A model generated the notes under the pieces. It was not told the origin of the DNA. It was given only the letters and a program-made list of their open reading frames with translations, and did no database searches. The position numbers and the translations under genes were made by a program. A stretch of DNA of 64,000 nt. It comes from Deltaproteobacteria bacterium. Its GTDB lineage: Bacteria > Myxococcota_A > UBA9160 > UBA6930. The DNA is taken from assembly GCA_029261815.1 (NCBI GenBank), contig JAJDAQ010000025.1, forward strand, positions 42,999-106,998. The letters run 5' to 3'. The stretch's first letter is position 1. Each line of letters starts with the position of its first letter. Positions 36,937 through 44,448 of the stretch are shown in pieces.

Positions 36937-37892
36937 GATTTCGGAAGCACCCACACGTTGCGGTAGAAGACCGGGTTCCAGTGGTCCTGCAACAGCAGGG
37001 GTCCGGGCGAATCCGCTTCCGGCTCTCCACCTCCTGTCGTGCCCGGAATCGCCAGGTCCTCGTGGATCACCACGCCGTTGTGGCGGACGGTGACCCTCGC
37101 ATCTTCGCGCTTCTGGTCGCCGTCGAAGCGCGCCGCAGTGAATGCGATGTCATAGGTCTGCCACTGCAGCGGCGGAAACGCCATGTTCAGTCGCGGTCGC
37201 GAGACCTTGTAGATCCCGCCGCACTCGTTGTCGGCACCTCCCAGCCCGAACGAGTCGAGGACCTGGATTTCATATCGACCCTGCAGATAGACACCGCTGT
37301 TTCCGCGCATCTGGCCGCGCGCGGTCGGCATGAAGGGTGTCTGGAACTCGAGATGCAGGGTGAAGTCGCCAAAGGACGCGGCTGACGCGACGGGGACCCC
37401 CAGAAGTCCGCGGGAGTCGACGGTGCCCTCCGCCAGCGCGTCGGTCCTCGTTCCATCGAAGAGCACCACGGCACCGGCCGGTGGCTCGAGGCCCTCCGTC
37501 GGGCTCGATCGCTGCACGCGGGACAAGTGGAACGCCTCGCCGGTACGGGTGGTTCCGGCGATTCCGCCCTTCTCCAAGGTCGCCTTCCAGTCGCCGTCGA
37601 AGACGACGCGCTCACCCTCTCGGAATGCGTCGGAGATGACGCGCGTCTCGCCGTCCCAGCCGTCGCCGGGCAACCCACCGCGCAGGAAGACGGCCCTGAA
37701 GGCGCCATCACCCAGGGCGATCACCTGGGCCGCGTATGGCTGGCCCTCGCCGCTGTACTCGCCCTGAAGCGCGTAATCGATTCCGGCCGAATCGGCCTCG
37801 GTAAATGCCTTCCAGCCGCAGCCCACCGTCCCCAGCCCGAAGGCCAGGAGACCGACGACGACCAACCCTCGGAGTCCGCCCACGTGAATCAT
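36933..37892 (-). CDS. DUF1080 (3-keto-glycoside hydrolase-like) lipoprotein
   Basis: 319 residues. Signal with lipobox GTVGC (Cys25) gives an envelope lipoprotein. The C-terminal concanavalin-like domain has the DUF1080 hallmarks FTLHLEFQTPF, GNSGVYLQGRYEIQVLDSFG and LQWQTYDIAFTAARF. DUF1080 proteins have been linked to cleavage of 3-keto-glucosides. Residues about 30-130 are an extra domain of unknown role. TACACT lies 7 bases before the ATG with no ribosome site. It is translationally coupled to the giant propeller protein (ATGA), so the pair probably acts together outside the cytoplasm on one carbohydrate (inference). Confidence 0.85.
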   Translation of the reverse strand: MIHVGGLRGLVVVGLLAFGLGTVGCGWKAFTEADSAGIDYALQGEYSGEGQPYAAQVIALGDGAFRAVFLRGGLPGDGWDGETRVISDAFREGERVVFDGDWKATLEKGGIAGTTRTGEAFHLSRVQRSSPTEGLEPPAGAVVLFDGTRTDALAEGTVDSRGLLGVPVASAASFGDFTLHLEFQTPFMPTARGQMRGNSGVYLQGRYEIQVLDSFGLGGADNECGGIYKVSRPRLNMAFPPLQWQTYDIAFTAARFDGDQKREDARVTVRHNGVVIHEDLAIPGTTGGGEPEADSPGPLLLQDHWNPVFYRNVWVLPKS

Positions 37893-37899
37893 GCCCGCC

Positions 37900-37905
37900 A
37901 GTGTA
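37900..37905 (-). promoter_or_regulatory. Putative -10 box of leaderless DUF1080 gene
   Basis: TACACT on the minus strand, 7 bases before the ATG at 37892; no Shine-Dalgarno sequence between them. Confidence 0.4.
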
Positions 37906-37954
37906 ATGCGCTCTGAGGCTTGGCGAGGCGCGCTGGCTCCTGTAGACCCCGGAA

Positions 37955-38743
37955 ATGGCAGATCGTTTGAGCGACCAGGTAGCCCTCGTCACCGGGGCGG
38001 CGGCCGGCATCGGATTGGAGACCAGCCTCGCGTTCGCGCGAGAGGGCGCGCGCGTCGTGTTGGTAGACAAGGACGGCGCCGCTGCCGAGCGTGCGGCGCA
38101 GCAAGTCGCCGCTGTCGGCCCAGGTGCCATCGCCGTAGCCGCCGACGTTTCGCGAGGCGCCGATTGCGAGCGCATGATCGCGTCCGCGGAGTCGGAATTC
38201 GGCGCGCTCCACATCCTGTTCAACAACGCCGGCATCTCGCATATCGACGACGGGAGCGCCGAGGACACCGACGAAGACGTCTGGGACCTCACGATGAACG
38301 TGAACCTGAAGGGCGTGTTTCTTGGCTGCAAGTACGGCATTCCGGCGCTGAGACGCGCGGGCGGCGGATCGATCATCAATACGGCGTCATTCGTCGCGGT
38401 CATCGGCGCTGCCACGCCGCAGCTCGCGTACACCGCAAGCAAAGGCGGCGTGCTCGCACTCTCGCGCGAACTCGCGGTACTCCATGCGCGCGAGGGCATT
38501 CGCGTGAACGCACTCTGTCCCGGGCCGCTCCGGACCGAGCTTCTGATGAAGTACCTCGACACGGAAGAAAAGCGCCAGCGCCGCCTCGTCCACATTCCGA
38601 TGGGCCGGTTCGGCGAGGCCTCGGAGATCGCCAACTCGGTGGTCTTCCTGGCGTCGAATGAAGCCTCGTTCGTGACGGGATCGACGTTCCTGGTCGACGG
38701 CGGCATCACCGCCGCCTACGTCACACCCGAGGACGACGCCTGA
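37955..38743 (+). CDS. SDR family oxidoreductase
   Basis: 262 residues of a classical short-chain dehydrogenase: TGAAAGIGLE at 12-21, NNAGISH, NTASFVAV with the catalytic Ser, AYTASKGG active site, CPGPLRTEL, and the end VTGSTFLVDGGI. Asp in VLVDKDG suggests NAD(H). Both cofactor and catalytic residues are complete. It is divergent from the DUF1080 operon and its stop is three bases from the convergent amidohydrolase stop. It may act with either neighbour; the substrate is not known. Confidence 0.9.
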   Translation: MADRLSDQVALVTGAAAGIGLETSLAFAREGARVVLVDKDGAAAERAAQQVAAVGPGAIAVAADVSRGADCERMIASAESEFGALHILFNNAGISHIDDGSAEDTDEDVWDLTMNVNLKGVFLGCKYGIPALRRAGGGSIINTASFVAVIGAATPQLAYTASKGGVLALSRELAVLHAREGIRVNALCPGPLRTELLMKYLDTEEKRQRRLVHIPMGRFGEASEIANSVVFLASNEASFVTGSTFLVDGGITAAYVTPEDDA

Positions 38744-38746
38744 CGT

Positions 38747-39895
38747 TCACGAGTGGCTACGCGCGCCCATCATGTCCTCGAAGTTCGTGGCGTAGAACCG
38801 CTCCCGGGCCGTTTCCGGGACGCCCGACATCGTGGCTTCGAAATGCTGGACTGGATCGCGGCCACCTTCGGGATGCGGATAGTCGGACGAGAACAGGAAG
38901 AGTTCCTCGCCCGCCTGTTCGATCAACCATCCCACCGGCTCCGTCGGGAACGGGGTGAACCGCACCTGGCGCTGGATGTATTCGCTCGCCTTCATCGGAA
39001 GATGCAGCGCGGGCTCGGTCTTCCGGAAAGTCGACTGCGCGAGGTCCATGCGCCGCAGCATCGCGGGCACCCAGAGCGCGCCCTGCTCGATGCAACCGCC
39101 GCGCAGGCCCGGAAACTTCTCGAAGATCCCGTCGAGGGCCATGCAACCGAGGAACATCTCGGGAAGGTTATGCAGTACCAGATAGTCCTTGCTGCGAATA
39201 TTCTCGCCGCCTCCTAGGAAGTCCGACGTCTTCTCCAGACCATTCTCGTGGAATGTCTTCGGCAGGGGCCGCCCGCCACCCCCAATGTGAAGCATGAACG
39301 GAATGCCGCGCTCTTCGAGCAGCGCCCAGAGCGGATGATGGTCGGCGTGTGTGGGCGAAATCGCGCCGCTCGGCATCGAGGGCACGAGCACAGCCCCGCA
39401 GCCGGCATCGATCGCCTGGCGCGCTTCTTCGACCGTCCGCTCCGGGTCGCCCCAGAAGACGCTGCCGACGCCGATCAACCGCTCGTCGTCGGCGCAGAAG
39501 GCCGCCATCGCACGGTTCAATGCCCGCGTGCCGCCGTACAGGAGGTCGGCGTCCTTCCCCACGAACTGCGTCGCGGCGAAGGTGGCGAAGACCAGCTGTT
39601 TGTCGAAGCCCAACAGATCGAGCGCGCGGCTACGTTCCGATGGGTCGAACGCTCCTAGCGCTGCCCAGCCCTTGGGCCCCATCACGTTGGCTTCGAGGGC
39701 TCGCATCGCGTCGGCATCGGTCTTGCGCGCGACCGCCTGATCGATGGCGTTCTGCGCGGCCTTGCCGGCCGCCCCGAGGTAGAGGGGTCGGATTCGCTCT
39801 CGGATTCCGGGGTCCGCGAACTCGACGATCCAATCCGACAGCTCCATCACATGGCTGTCGGCGTCGTGGTAGGTGCGACCTTGGGCGTAGGGCAT
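38747..39895 (-). CDS. Amidohydrolase-2 family metal-dependent hydrolase/decarboxylase
   Basis: 382 residues. DADSHVMEL near the start holds the metal-binding D/SxH motif; later come FMLHIGGGG, LDGIFEKFPGLRGGCIEQG and the metal Asp in LFSSDYPHPEGG. This is the ACMSD/gamma-resorcylate decarboxylase branch of amidohydrolases, which decarboxylates or hydrolyses ring-derived acids. The ATG at 39895 starts the family domain, and the longer frame upstream lies in the neighbouring gene. It is the last of four minus-strand genes (TetR, Rieske oxygenase, two amidohydrolases), 46 bases after the other amidohydrolase. Confidence 0.85.
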   Translation of the reverse strand: MPYAQGRTYHDADSHVMELSDWIVEFADPGIRERIRPLYLGAAGKAAQNAIDQAVARKTDADAMRALEANVMGPKGWAALGAFDPSERSRALDLLGFDKQLVFATFAATQFVGKDADLLYGGTRALNRAMAAFCADDERLIGVGSVFWGDPERTVEEARQAIDAGCGAVLVPSMPSGAISPTHADHHPLWALLEERGIPFMLHIGGGGRPLPKTFHENGLEKTSDFLGGGENIRSKDYLVLHNLPEMFLGCMALDGIFEKFPGLRGGCIEQGALWVPAMLRRMDLAQSTFRKTEPALHLPMKASEYIQRQVRFTPFPTEPVGWLIEQAGEELFLFSSDYPHPEGGRDPVQHFEATMSGVPETARERFYATNFEDMMGARSHS

Positions 39896-39941
39896 GGCGG
39901 CCTCCTCGGGCGCCAGGATACGCCAAGACGTTCTTTCGGGC

Positions 39942-41159
39942 CTAGGAGCCCAACTGGAAGCTTGATTTGTCGGGCCCGATCCTGGCCACGAGTGGTGCCA
40001 GCTTCTCGGTATCGACGCCGTAGAAGTCCGCCGCGTTGCCACCCACCATCTGGGCGATCTCGTCGTCCGGAAGGTCTCGGAAGGTCTCGACGCGCTGGTC
40101 GACCGTATACGGCCAGCTGCCTTCCGGGTGCGGGTAGTCGGTTCCCCACATGATCTTGTCGACACCGATCTCGTAACGCATCTCGGCCTCACGCCGCGGC
40201 ATACAGGACGCGCCGACCATGACGTTGCGTCGGAAATAATCGGCCGGCGACATCGAAAGATGACTGCGGAAGTCGCCCATCTTCTGTGCGTAGTGCGTCA
40301 CCGAATAGCGTTGCTCGAGCAGCGCGAGATACTCGGGCACCCAGATCGACGTCCCTTCGGTCATCGCCACCTTGAGCTTGGGGAAGCGCTCGAACGCACC
40401 GCCCCAGAGCATGAACGTCAGTGGTCGCACCAACCAGAGATGCACCTCGGTCACGTACGCGCCGACCGCTCCGTCGGGGACGACGGCATCCGGGTCCATC
40501 GGTGCCCCGCAGAAATAGTCCTTCGCCGGAGACGGGCCGGAGTGGAAGTGGATCGGCATGTCCAGGTCCTGACAGGCCGCCCAGACCGGGTCGTACTTCG
40601 GGTGATGATAGGCCTCGAAGTTCCCCCACATCGGCGGAAGGATGATCCCGCTGAGACCATTCTCCTTGGCCCAGGTGATGTTCTCGACCGCGGTGGGGAT
40701 GTCCCAGAGGACCGGAATGCATGCGAGGCCAATCCGGCGTTCAGGCGCGGTGGAAACGAACTCGGACATCCAGCGGTTGTGCGCGCGACAACCGGCCCAC
40801 TGGAGCTCGGCCGTCAGCCCGTCGGTTCCCATGCTGAAGCCGGCGCCGAACGGCGGCGAGTTCATCTCCGTGATGCCGTCGGGAAACAGCACTTCGGCCG
40901 CCACGCCGTCGGCATCGAGCACCTTGTCTCGCGCCGAGGGGTCCCACGCACCGGACAAACCTTCGTCCTGGCCCTTTCGCCAATCCTTGTTGATGTCATC
41001 GACGAGGAACATCTTCGACATCCGCTCCGTCATCTCGACCTGGATCGGAAGCGCAGCATCGAACGCCGCGCGGTATTCGGGGTCGACATAGGGGCGGTAG
41101 TCCGCGGCCCGAAGCCCGGCATGTCCATCCGACGAAACCACGAGATATTTGTCGCTCAT
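39942..41159 (-). CDS. Amidohydrolase-2 family protein
   Basis: 405 residues, same branch as its downstream neighbour. VVSSDGHAG replaces the usual metal motif start and IHFHSGPSP supplies later ligands; FERFPKLKVAMTEG and IMWGTDYPHPEGSWP are the conserved C-terminal strands, the latter with the metal Asp. Likely a decarboxylase or hydrolase for a ring-opened or aromatic acid. The ATG at 41159 shares one base with the TGA of the Rieske oxygenase gene (TGATG), showing translational coupling. The pair of paralogs may act in successive steps or as a heteromer (inference). Confidence 0.85.
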   Translation of the reverse strand: MSDKYLVVSSDGHAGLRAADYRPYVDPEYRAAFDAALPIQVEMTERMSKMFLVDDINKDWRKGQDEGLSGAWDPSARDKVLDADGVAAEVLFPDGITEMNSPPFGAGFSMGTDGLTAELQWAGCRAHNRWMSEFVSTAPERRIGLACIPVLWDIPTAVENITWAKENGLSGIILPPMWGNFEAYHHPKYDPVWAACQDLDMPIHFHSGPSPAKDYFCGAPMDPDAVVPDGAVGAYVTEVHLWLVRPLTFMLWGGAFERFPKLKVAMTEGTSIWVPEYLALLEQRYSVTHYAQKMGDFRSHLSMSPADYFRRNVMVGASCMPRREAEMRYEIGVDKIMWGTDYPHPEGSWPYTVDQRVETFRDLPDDEIAQMVGGNAADFYGVDTEKLAPLVARIGPDKSSFQLGS

Positions 41160-42136
41160 CAATCAGCCTCCTCGACGCCACCAATGGGGTCGGAATAGAA
41201 CTGGCGTGCCCAGCGGCGGAATCCCGCCAGGTACTCATCGCCGTCGCAAAGCACCGGACGCGACCGATGCACCTTGTTCTGCCAGATCGGGAAGTCGTCG
41301 TAGACGCCAGACGTCAGGCTCTTCATGAACTCTTCGCCAGCGAGGTCCACCATGTTATTCGAGCACGTCAACAGCCAACGCGAATGCACGCGCTTCTCGT
41401 CGATCGGCGTCGTAGACGAATACATGAGGAGTCCTGCACCGGGCAGCCCTTCGCTTCGGACGGCGGTCAAGCCCAGCCCCCAGGAGTCTCGAACCAGGGT
41501 CATCTCGAACGTGCCGAACGGTGTGTCCTGTTCGCTGGTGTTCGTGATCCGGTAGTGCGTGCTCTCGTCGTCGTACACGATGTCGCCGGCAGGAAGATCG
41601 GACATCCCATGCACGTACTGGAAGTGCACGGGGTCGTTGTTGTTTTCGTGGGTGTCCTGGACGTGCGCATCGAGAATAAGATCGAACTGCCGCGGCGGGC
41701 TCCACTCGCTGTTCTCGAACTCGGGCAACGTGGGAAAGTCCCATTCCGGCGGCTTGTCCTCGGTGTGGTACCAGATCCAGATAAAGCCGTTCTTCTCCTG
41801 TACGGGCCAGCTCTTCACGCGGGCCTTTTTCGGAATGCGCTCCGAGTAGGGGATGTGCGTGCACTCGCCGCTGGTGCCGTCGAACTGCCAGGCATGAAAC
41901 GGACAACGGATGGTTTCGCCCATGACGCGACCGCCGTGCCCCAGGTGTGCGCCCAGATGCGGGCAGAACGGATCGAGGACCTTGGCTGCGCCACTGCGCG
42001 TGCGGAAGAGCACCAACTCTTCTCCGAAGTACTCGACAGGGACGACGTCGCCCATCTGGACGTCGCGGCTGAACGCCACGGCAAACCAGCCATTCGGCAT
42101 CGGGAGTTGATCGTGTTCGACCTGGCGTTTCGCCAT
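41159..42136 (-). CDS. Rieske non-heme iron oxygenase, KshA-like
   Basis: 325 residues. The Rieske [2Fe-2S] site is C58PH60 and C78PFH81; the catalytic iron site follows in HENNNDPVHFQYVHG (Asp168, His171, His176). This arrangement and length resemble the oxygenase of 3-ketosteroid 9-alpha-hydroxylase and related cholesterol 7-desaturase-type enzymes rather than ring-hydroxylating dioxygenases. It needs a separate reductase, not encoded nearby. AGGAG precedes the ATG and the TetR stop is two bases upstream. The context of TetR and two amidohydrolases suggests inducible breakdown of a ring compound (inference). Confidence 0.88.
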   Translation of the reverse strand: MAKRQVEHDQLPMPNGWFAVAFSRDVQMGDVVPVEYFGEELVLFRTRSGAAKVLDPFCPHLGAHLGHGGRVMGETIRCPFHAWQFDGTSGECTHIPYSERIPKKARVKSWPVQEKNGFIWIWYHTEDKPPEWDFPTLPEFENSEWSPPRQFDLILDAHVQDTHENNNDPVHFQYVHGMSDLPAGDIVYDDESTHYRITNTSEQDTPFGTFEMTLVRDSWGLGLTAVRSEGLPGAGLLMYSSTTPIDEKRVHSRWLLTCSNNMVDLAGEEFMKSLTSGVYDDFPIWQNKVHRSRPVLCDGDEYLAGFRRWARQFYSDPIGGVEEAD

Positions 42137-42138
42137 GC

Positions 42139-42783
42139 TCAGTTCTCCTGCAATTCAGACGGATGGGGCGCGAGGGCATCGGCCAGAAACCGCGCGGACG
42201 CTTCCGCGTGCTCGGCGACCGGAAACCCTTCGAGGTTGGCGTAGTTGAACATCAGCACGTAGTACGCGCCCAGGATCATCTCGGTCAGCGTCTCGGGCGA
42301 GTGGCGACGCGTCACATCCCCGGCTTCGAGACCGCTCTCCACGATCGCGCCAAAGGAGTCGAGCAGCATCGTGGCCTGGATCGAACGATCCTCGCCCGCA
42401 TTCAGCACGTGCACGAGTTCGGTCACGAGTTCGCGATTCGCCGGGCCCGAAGCCTCGATGCCGTCCGAGACGTGCTCGAAGAAGACCCGCAGGCGCTCAC
42501 GGGTCGACAACGCGGCCTTGCGCACGGACTCGAGATCGAGGCGAAGCGCCTCGAGGCCGGCCTGCGCCACCTCGCGCAACACATCGTGCTTGCTCGGGAA
42601 GTGGTTGAAGAACGTCTTCTGGGCGATATCGGCCCGCTCGCAGATATCGGACACCCGCGTGGCCGCGAACCCGTTCTCGCGGAAAAGCTCCGCGGCGACC
42701 TCACACACGCGCTCCCGCAGCTCCAGCTTGCGGCGCTCGCGGCGGTTGAGGTCGAGGGGTTCTGAGGCCGGGACGATCGTCAC
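42139..42783 (-). CDS. TetR family transcriptional regulator
   Basis: 214 residues. The N-terminal helix-turn-helix domain (about 15-65) reads VCEVAAELFRENGFAATRVS, then ICERADIAQKTFFNHFPSKH. The ligand-binding half is variable. It is the first gene of the Rieske/amidohydrolase operon and overlaps it closely, so it probably represses that operon and itself. The GTG start has TAGCGT 6 bases upstream and no ribosome site. The intergenic region to the zinc-finger gene holds three copies of a GGTACA/TGTACC half-site that could be an operator. Confidence 0.9.
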   Translation of the reverse strand: MTIVPASEPLDLNRRERRKLELRERVCEVAAELFRENGFAATRVSDICERADIAQKTFFNHFPSKHDVLREVAQAGLEALRLDLESVRKAALSTRERLRVFFEHVSDGIEASGPANRELVTELVHVLNAGEDRSIQATMLLDSFGAIVESGLEAGDVTRRHSPETLTEMILGAYYVLMFNYANLEGFPVAEHAEASARFLADALAPHPSELQEN

Positions 42784-42789
42784 GCCGGG

Positions 42790-42795
42790 ACGCTA
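42790..42795 (-). promoter_or_regulatory. Putative -10 box of the TetR operon
   Basis: TAGCGT on the minus strand, 6 bases before the GTG at 42783; no ribosome site in between. Confidence 0.35.
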
Positions 42796-42802
42796 GCGGG
42801 TC

Positions 42803-42877
42803 GGTACAGCCGATTGCAACTTTATACTGGAGTGTACCCCCTCGGGGATCATTCACTCCCCACGTGCTTGGGGTACA
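42803..42877. promoter_or_regulatory. Divergent control region with GGTACA/TGTACC half-sites
   Basis: GGTACA at 42803, TGTACCCC at 42833-42840 and its exact complement GGGGTACA at 42870-42877 lie between the TetR gene and the zinc-finger gene. TATACT (42823-42828) is a good -10 for the plus strand. The 8-bp inverted repeat with 29-base spacing could be a TetR operator or a leader stem-loop; internal GGGG and CCCC runs add pairing potential. Confidence 0.4.
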
Positions 42878-42885
42878 ACCCTCTC

Positions 42886-43251
42886 GTGCCGCCGCCGCTC
42901 ACCGCAACGGAATCGAGAAGCCTCCAGACGGCACTCGAGCAGCTCCGTGCCGAACTCGGCAGCGCCGTCGACGCCTCGGCGGCATCCGCGGCCCCGGTCG
43001 ACCTCGACGCACCGATCGGACGCGTCTCCCGCATCGATGCCATCCAGCAGCAGTCGATGGTGCAGGCCGCGCGCATGGCGGCGAAGCGACGGCTCCAACA
43101 GGTCGAGGCCGCCCTGCGCCGGCACGCCGAAGACGACTACGGCGACTGCCTCGAGTGCGGCAACGAGGTCGGCGTCGAACGACTCACCGCGCGGCCGGAG
43201 GCCCCACTCTGCCTTCCCTGCCAAAGCAAGAGCGAATCCCGACAGCGCTGA
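42886..43251 (+). CDS. DksA/TraR-type C4 zinc-finger protein
   Basis: 121 residues from GTG. A helical N-terminal hairpin (about 5-80, LEQLRAELGS then VQAARMAAKRRLQQVEAALR) precedes the C4 zinc finger CLECGNEVG...LCLPC (Cys88, Cys91, Cys109, Cys112). DksA-like proteins enter the RNA polymerase secondary channel and alter promoter output. The acidic DxxDxA tip of true DksA is not evident, so function may differ. The GTG is favoured because the stretch upstream contains the -10 box and hairpin; a TTG at 42814 would extend the frame. It is convergent with the Rossmann-like gene. Confidence 0.75.
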   Translation: MPPPLTATESRSLQTALEQLRAELGSAVDASAASAAPVDLDAPIGRVSRIDAIQQQSMVQAARMAAKRRLQQVEAALRRHAEDDYGDCLECGNEVGVERLTARPEAPLCLPCQSKSESRQR

Positions 43252-43257
43252 CGACCG

Positions 43258-43812
43258 TCACGCGAAACTCCGCGCAAGGAGTTCACGCACTGCCGTCAAG
43301 CCGCCCTCGTCGAGAAAGCGCGTCCCCGTGCCGGTGAAGTGCGGATGGGAGAGCACGGGTTCGTGGACGACATCCCAGGTCTGCCGGTCGGCGCGCCAGC
43401 GGTACCACACGGCGCGCGGTTGGTCCCAAACATGAAGTGGCTTGTTGCACAGCTTGGCGAACACGGCGCCCCAACCGGTGCCGCCCTTGACCGTGTCGTC
43501 TTCGAGAATGCGACCGACGACCCACACCTCCTGCCCGGAATTCACCTGGTGCCAGATGCTCTGCAGCACCTTCTTGAAGAGCGGCGTGTCGCGGTACTCG
43601 CGGTGCATCATCTTGCTCACGTAGGCCAGACTGACATCGCCCTGCTCGAGTTCTTCTGGCGTGAGGACACGAAGACCGCGCGTGCGTGCGTCCTTGTGCC
43701 CTTCGAAACTGAAGTTCACTTCGGGAATGCCGTGCGCTTGTGCGGCTGCACCAAAAGCGGCCTCAGTCCCTGAGGCGGCTCCGCTGTAGAGAACGCACCC
43801 TTTTCGTTCCAT
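43258..43812 (-). CDS. Rossmann-like (possibly SLOG) protein
   Basis: 184 residues. VLYSGAASGTEAAFGAAAQA at the start and HPHFTGTGTRFLDEGG near the end resemble nucleotide-binding loops of SLOG/LOG-like Rossmann proteins, and KGGTGWGAVFAKLCNKPLHV lies between. I do not recognise a named family or catalytic set. SLOG proteins bind nucleotides in stress and conflict systems, but the neighbours here are metabolic. It is 25 bases after the GST gene and the last gene of the minus-strand cluster starting at 49067. Function unknown. Confidence 0.5.
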   Translation of the reverse strand: MERKGCVLYSGAASGTEAAFGAAAQAHGIPEVNFSFEGHKDARTRGLRVLTPEELEQGDVSLAYVSKMMHREYRDTPLFKKVLQSIWHQVNSGQEVWVVGRILEDDTVKGGTGWGAVFAKLCNKPLHVWDQPRAVWYRWRADRQTWDVVHEPVLSHPHFTGTGTRFLDEGGLTAVRELLARSFA

Positions 43813-43837
43813 CGGGAACCCCCACGAGGAATCTTCG

Positions 43838-44440
43838 TTAGTCCACGGTCGCCCGTTGAAAGGCGGGTCGGCTCACCAGGCGTTGGATATAGGCCTGCAG
43901 CCCGGGGAAGTCGTCGTCCAACCCGCCAAATACCTGGCCCACCAACAACGTGAAACCCAGCATGATGTCGGCAGCTGTGAAGTCCTCGCCGACGATCCAG
44001 GTGCGGCCCTTGATTCGTTCCTCGGCGAACCGGAAGGCCTCTCGGGAGCGGACGCGCCAGACGTCGAGCAGATCGCCACGTTGGTCGGCGTCCCCGGCAT
44101 AACGCGTATGGAAGATCGCGACGGTCATCGGTGGGTAACCGGTGCCTTCGGCCCAATGCAGCCACTGCAGGTATTCGGCACGGTCGGGGTCGCCGATCGA
44201 CGGCGCCAGGCGGCCCTCGCCGTAGCGCTCGAGGACGTACTCGAGGATCGCACCGGACTCGCCCATCACGACTTCACCGTCTTCGAGCACCGGGATCTTG
44301 CCGACCGGGGTCGACTGCGAGAAGCCGCGATCGGGCGCCTTGAATTCGGTGCGGATCAGCTCGTGAGGCAGTCCGAGTTCTTCCAGCAACCAGCGCACAC
44401 GGACGGCGCGGGTACGCGGTGCATAGTAGAGGCGGAGCAA
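43838..44440 (-). CDS. Glutathione S-transferase
   Basis: 200 residues. The N-terminal thioredoxin-like domain starts LRLYYAPRTRAVRVRWLLEE and has VGKIPVLEDG with the cis-Pro and the glutathione gamma-Glu site GESGAILEY; the all-helical C-terminal domain has the FTAADIMLGF motif that holds the fold. It conjugates or isomerises with glutathione in the cytosol. The TTG start is chosen because it begins the family N-terminus and GAGGG lies 6-7 bases upstream; the longer frame overlaps the upstream gene. It is 8 bases after D-aminoacylase 3. Confidence 0.88.
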   Translation of the reverse strand: MLRLYYAPRTRAVRVRWLLEELGLPHELIRTEFKAPDRGFSQSTPVGKIPVLEDGEVVMGESGAILEYVLERYGEGRLAPSIGDPDRAEYLQWLHWAEGTGYPPMTVAIFHTRYAGDADQRGDLLDVWRVRSREAFRFAEERIKGRTWIVGEDFTAADIMLGFTLLVGQVFGGLDDDFPGLQAYIQRLVSRPAFQRATVD

Positions 44441-44448
44441 GCCGGCCC

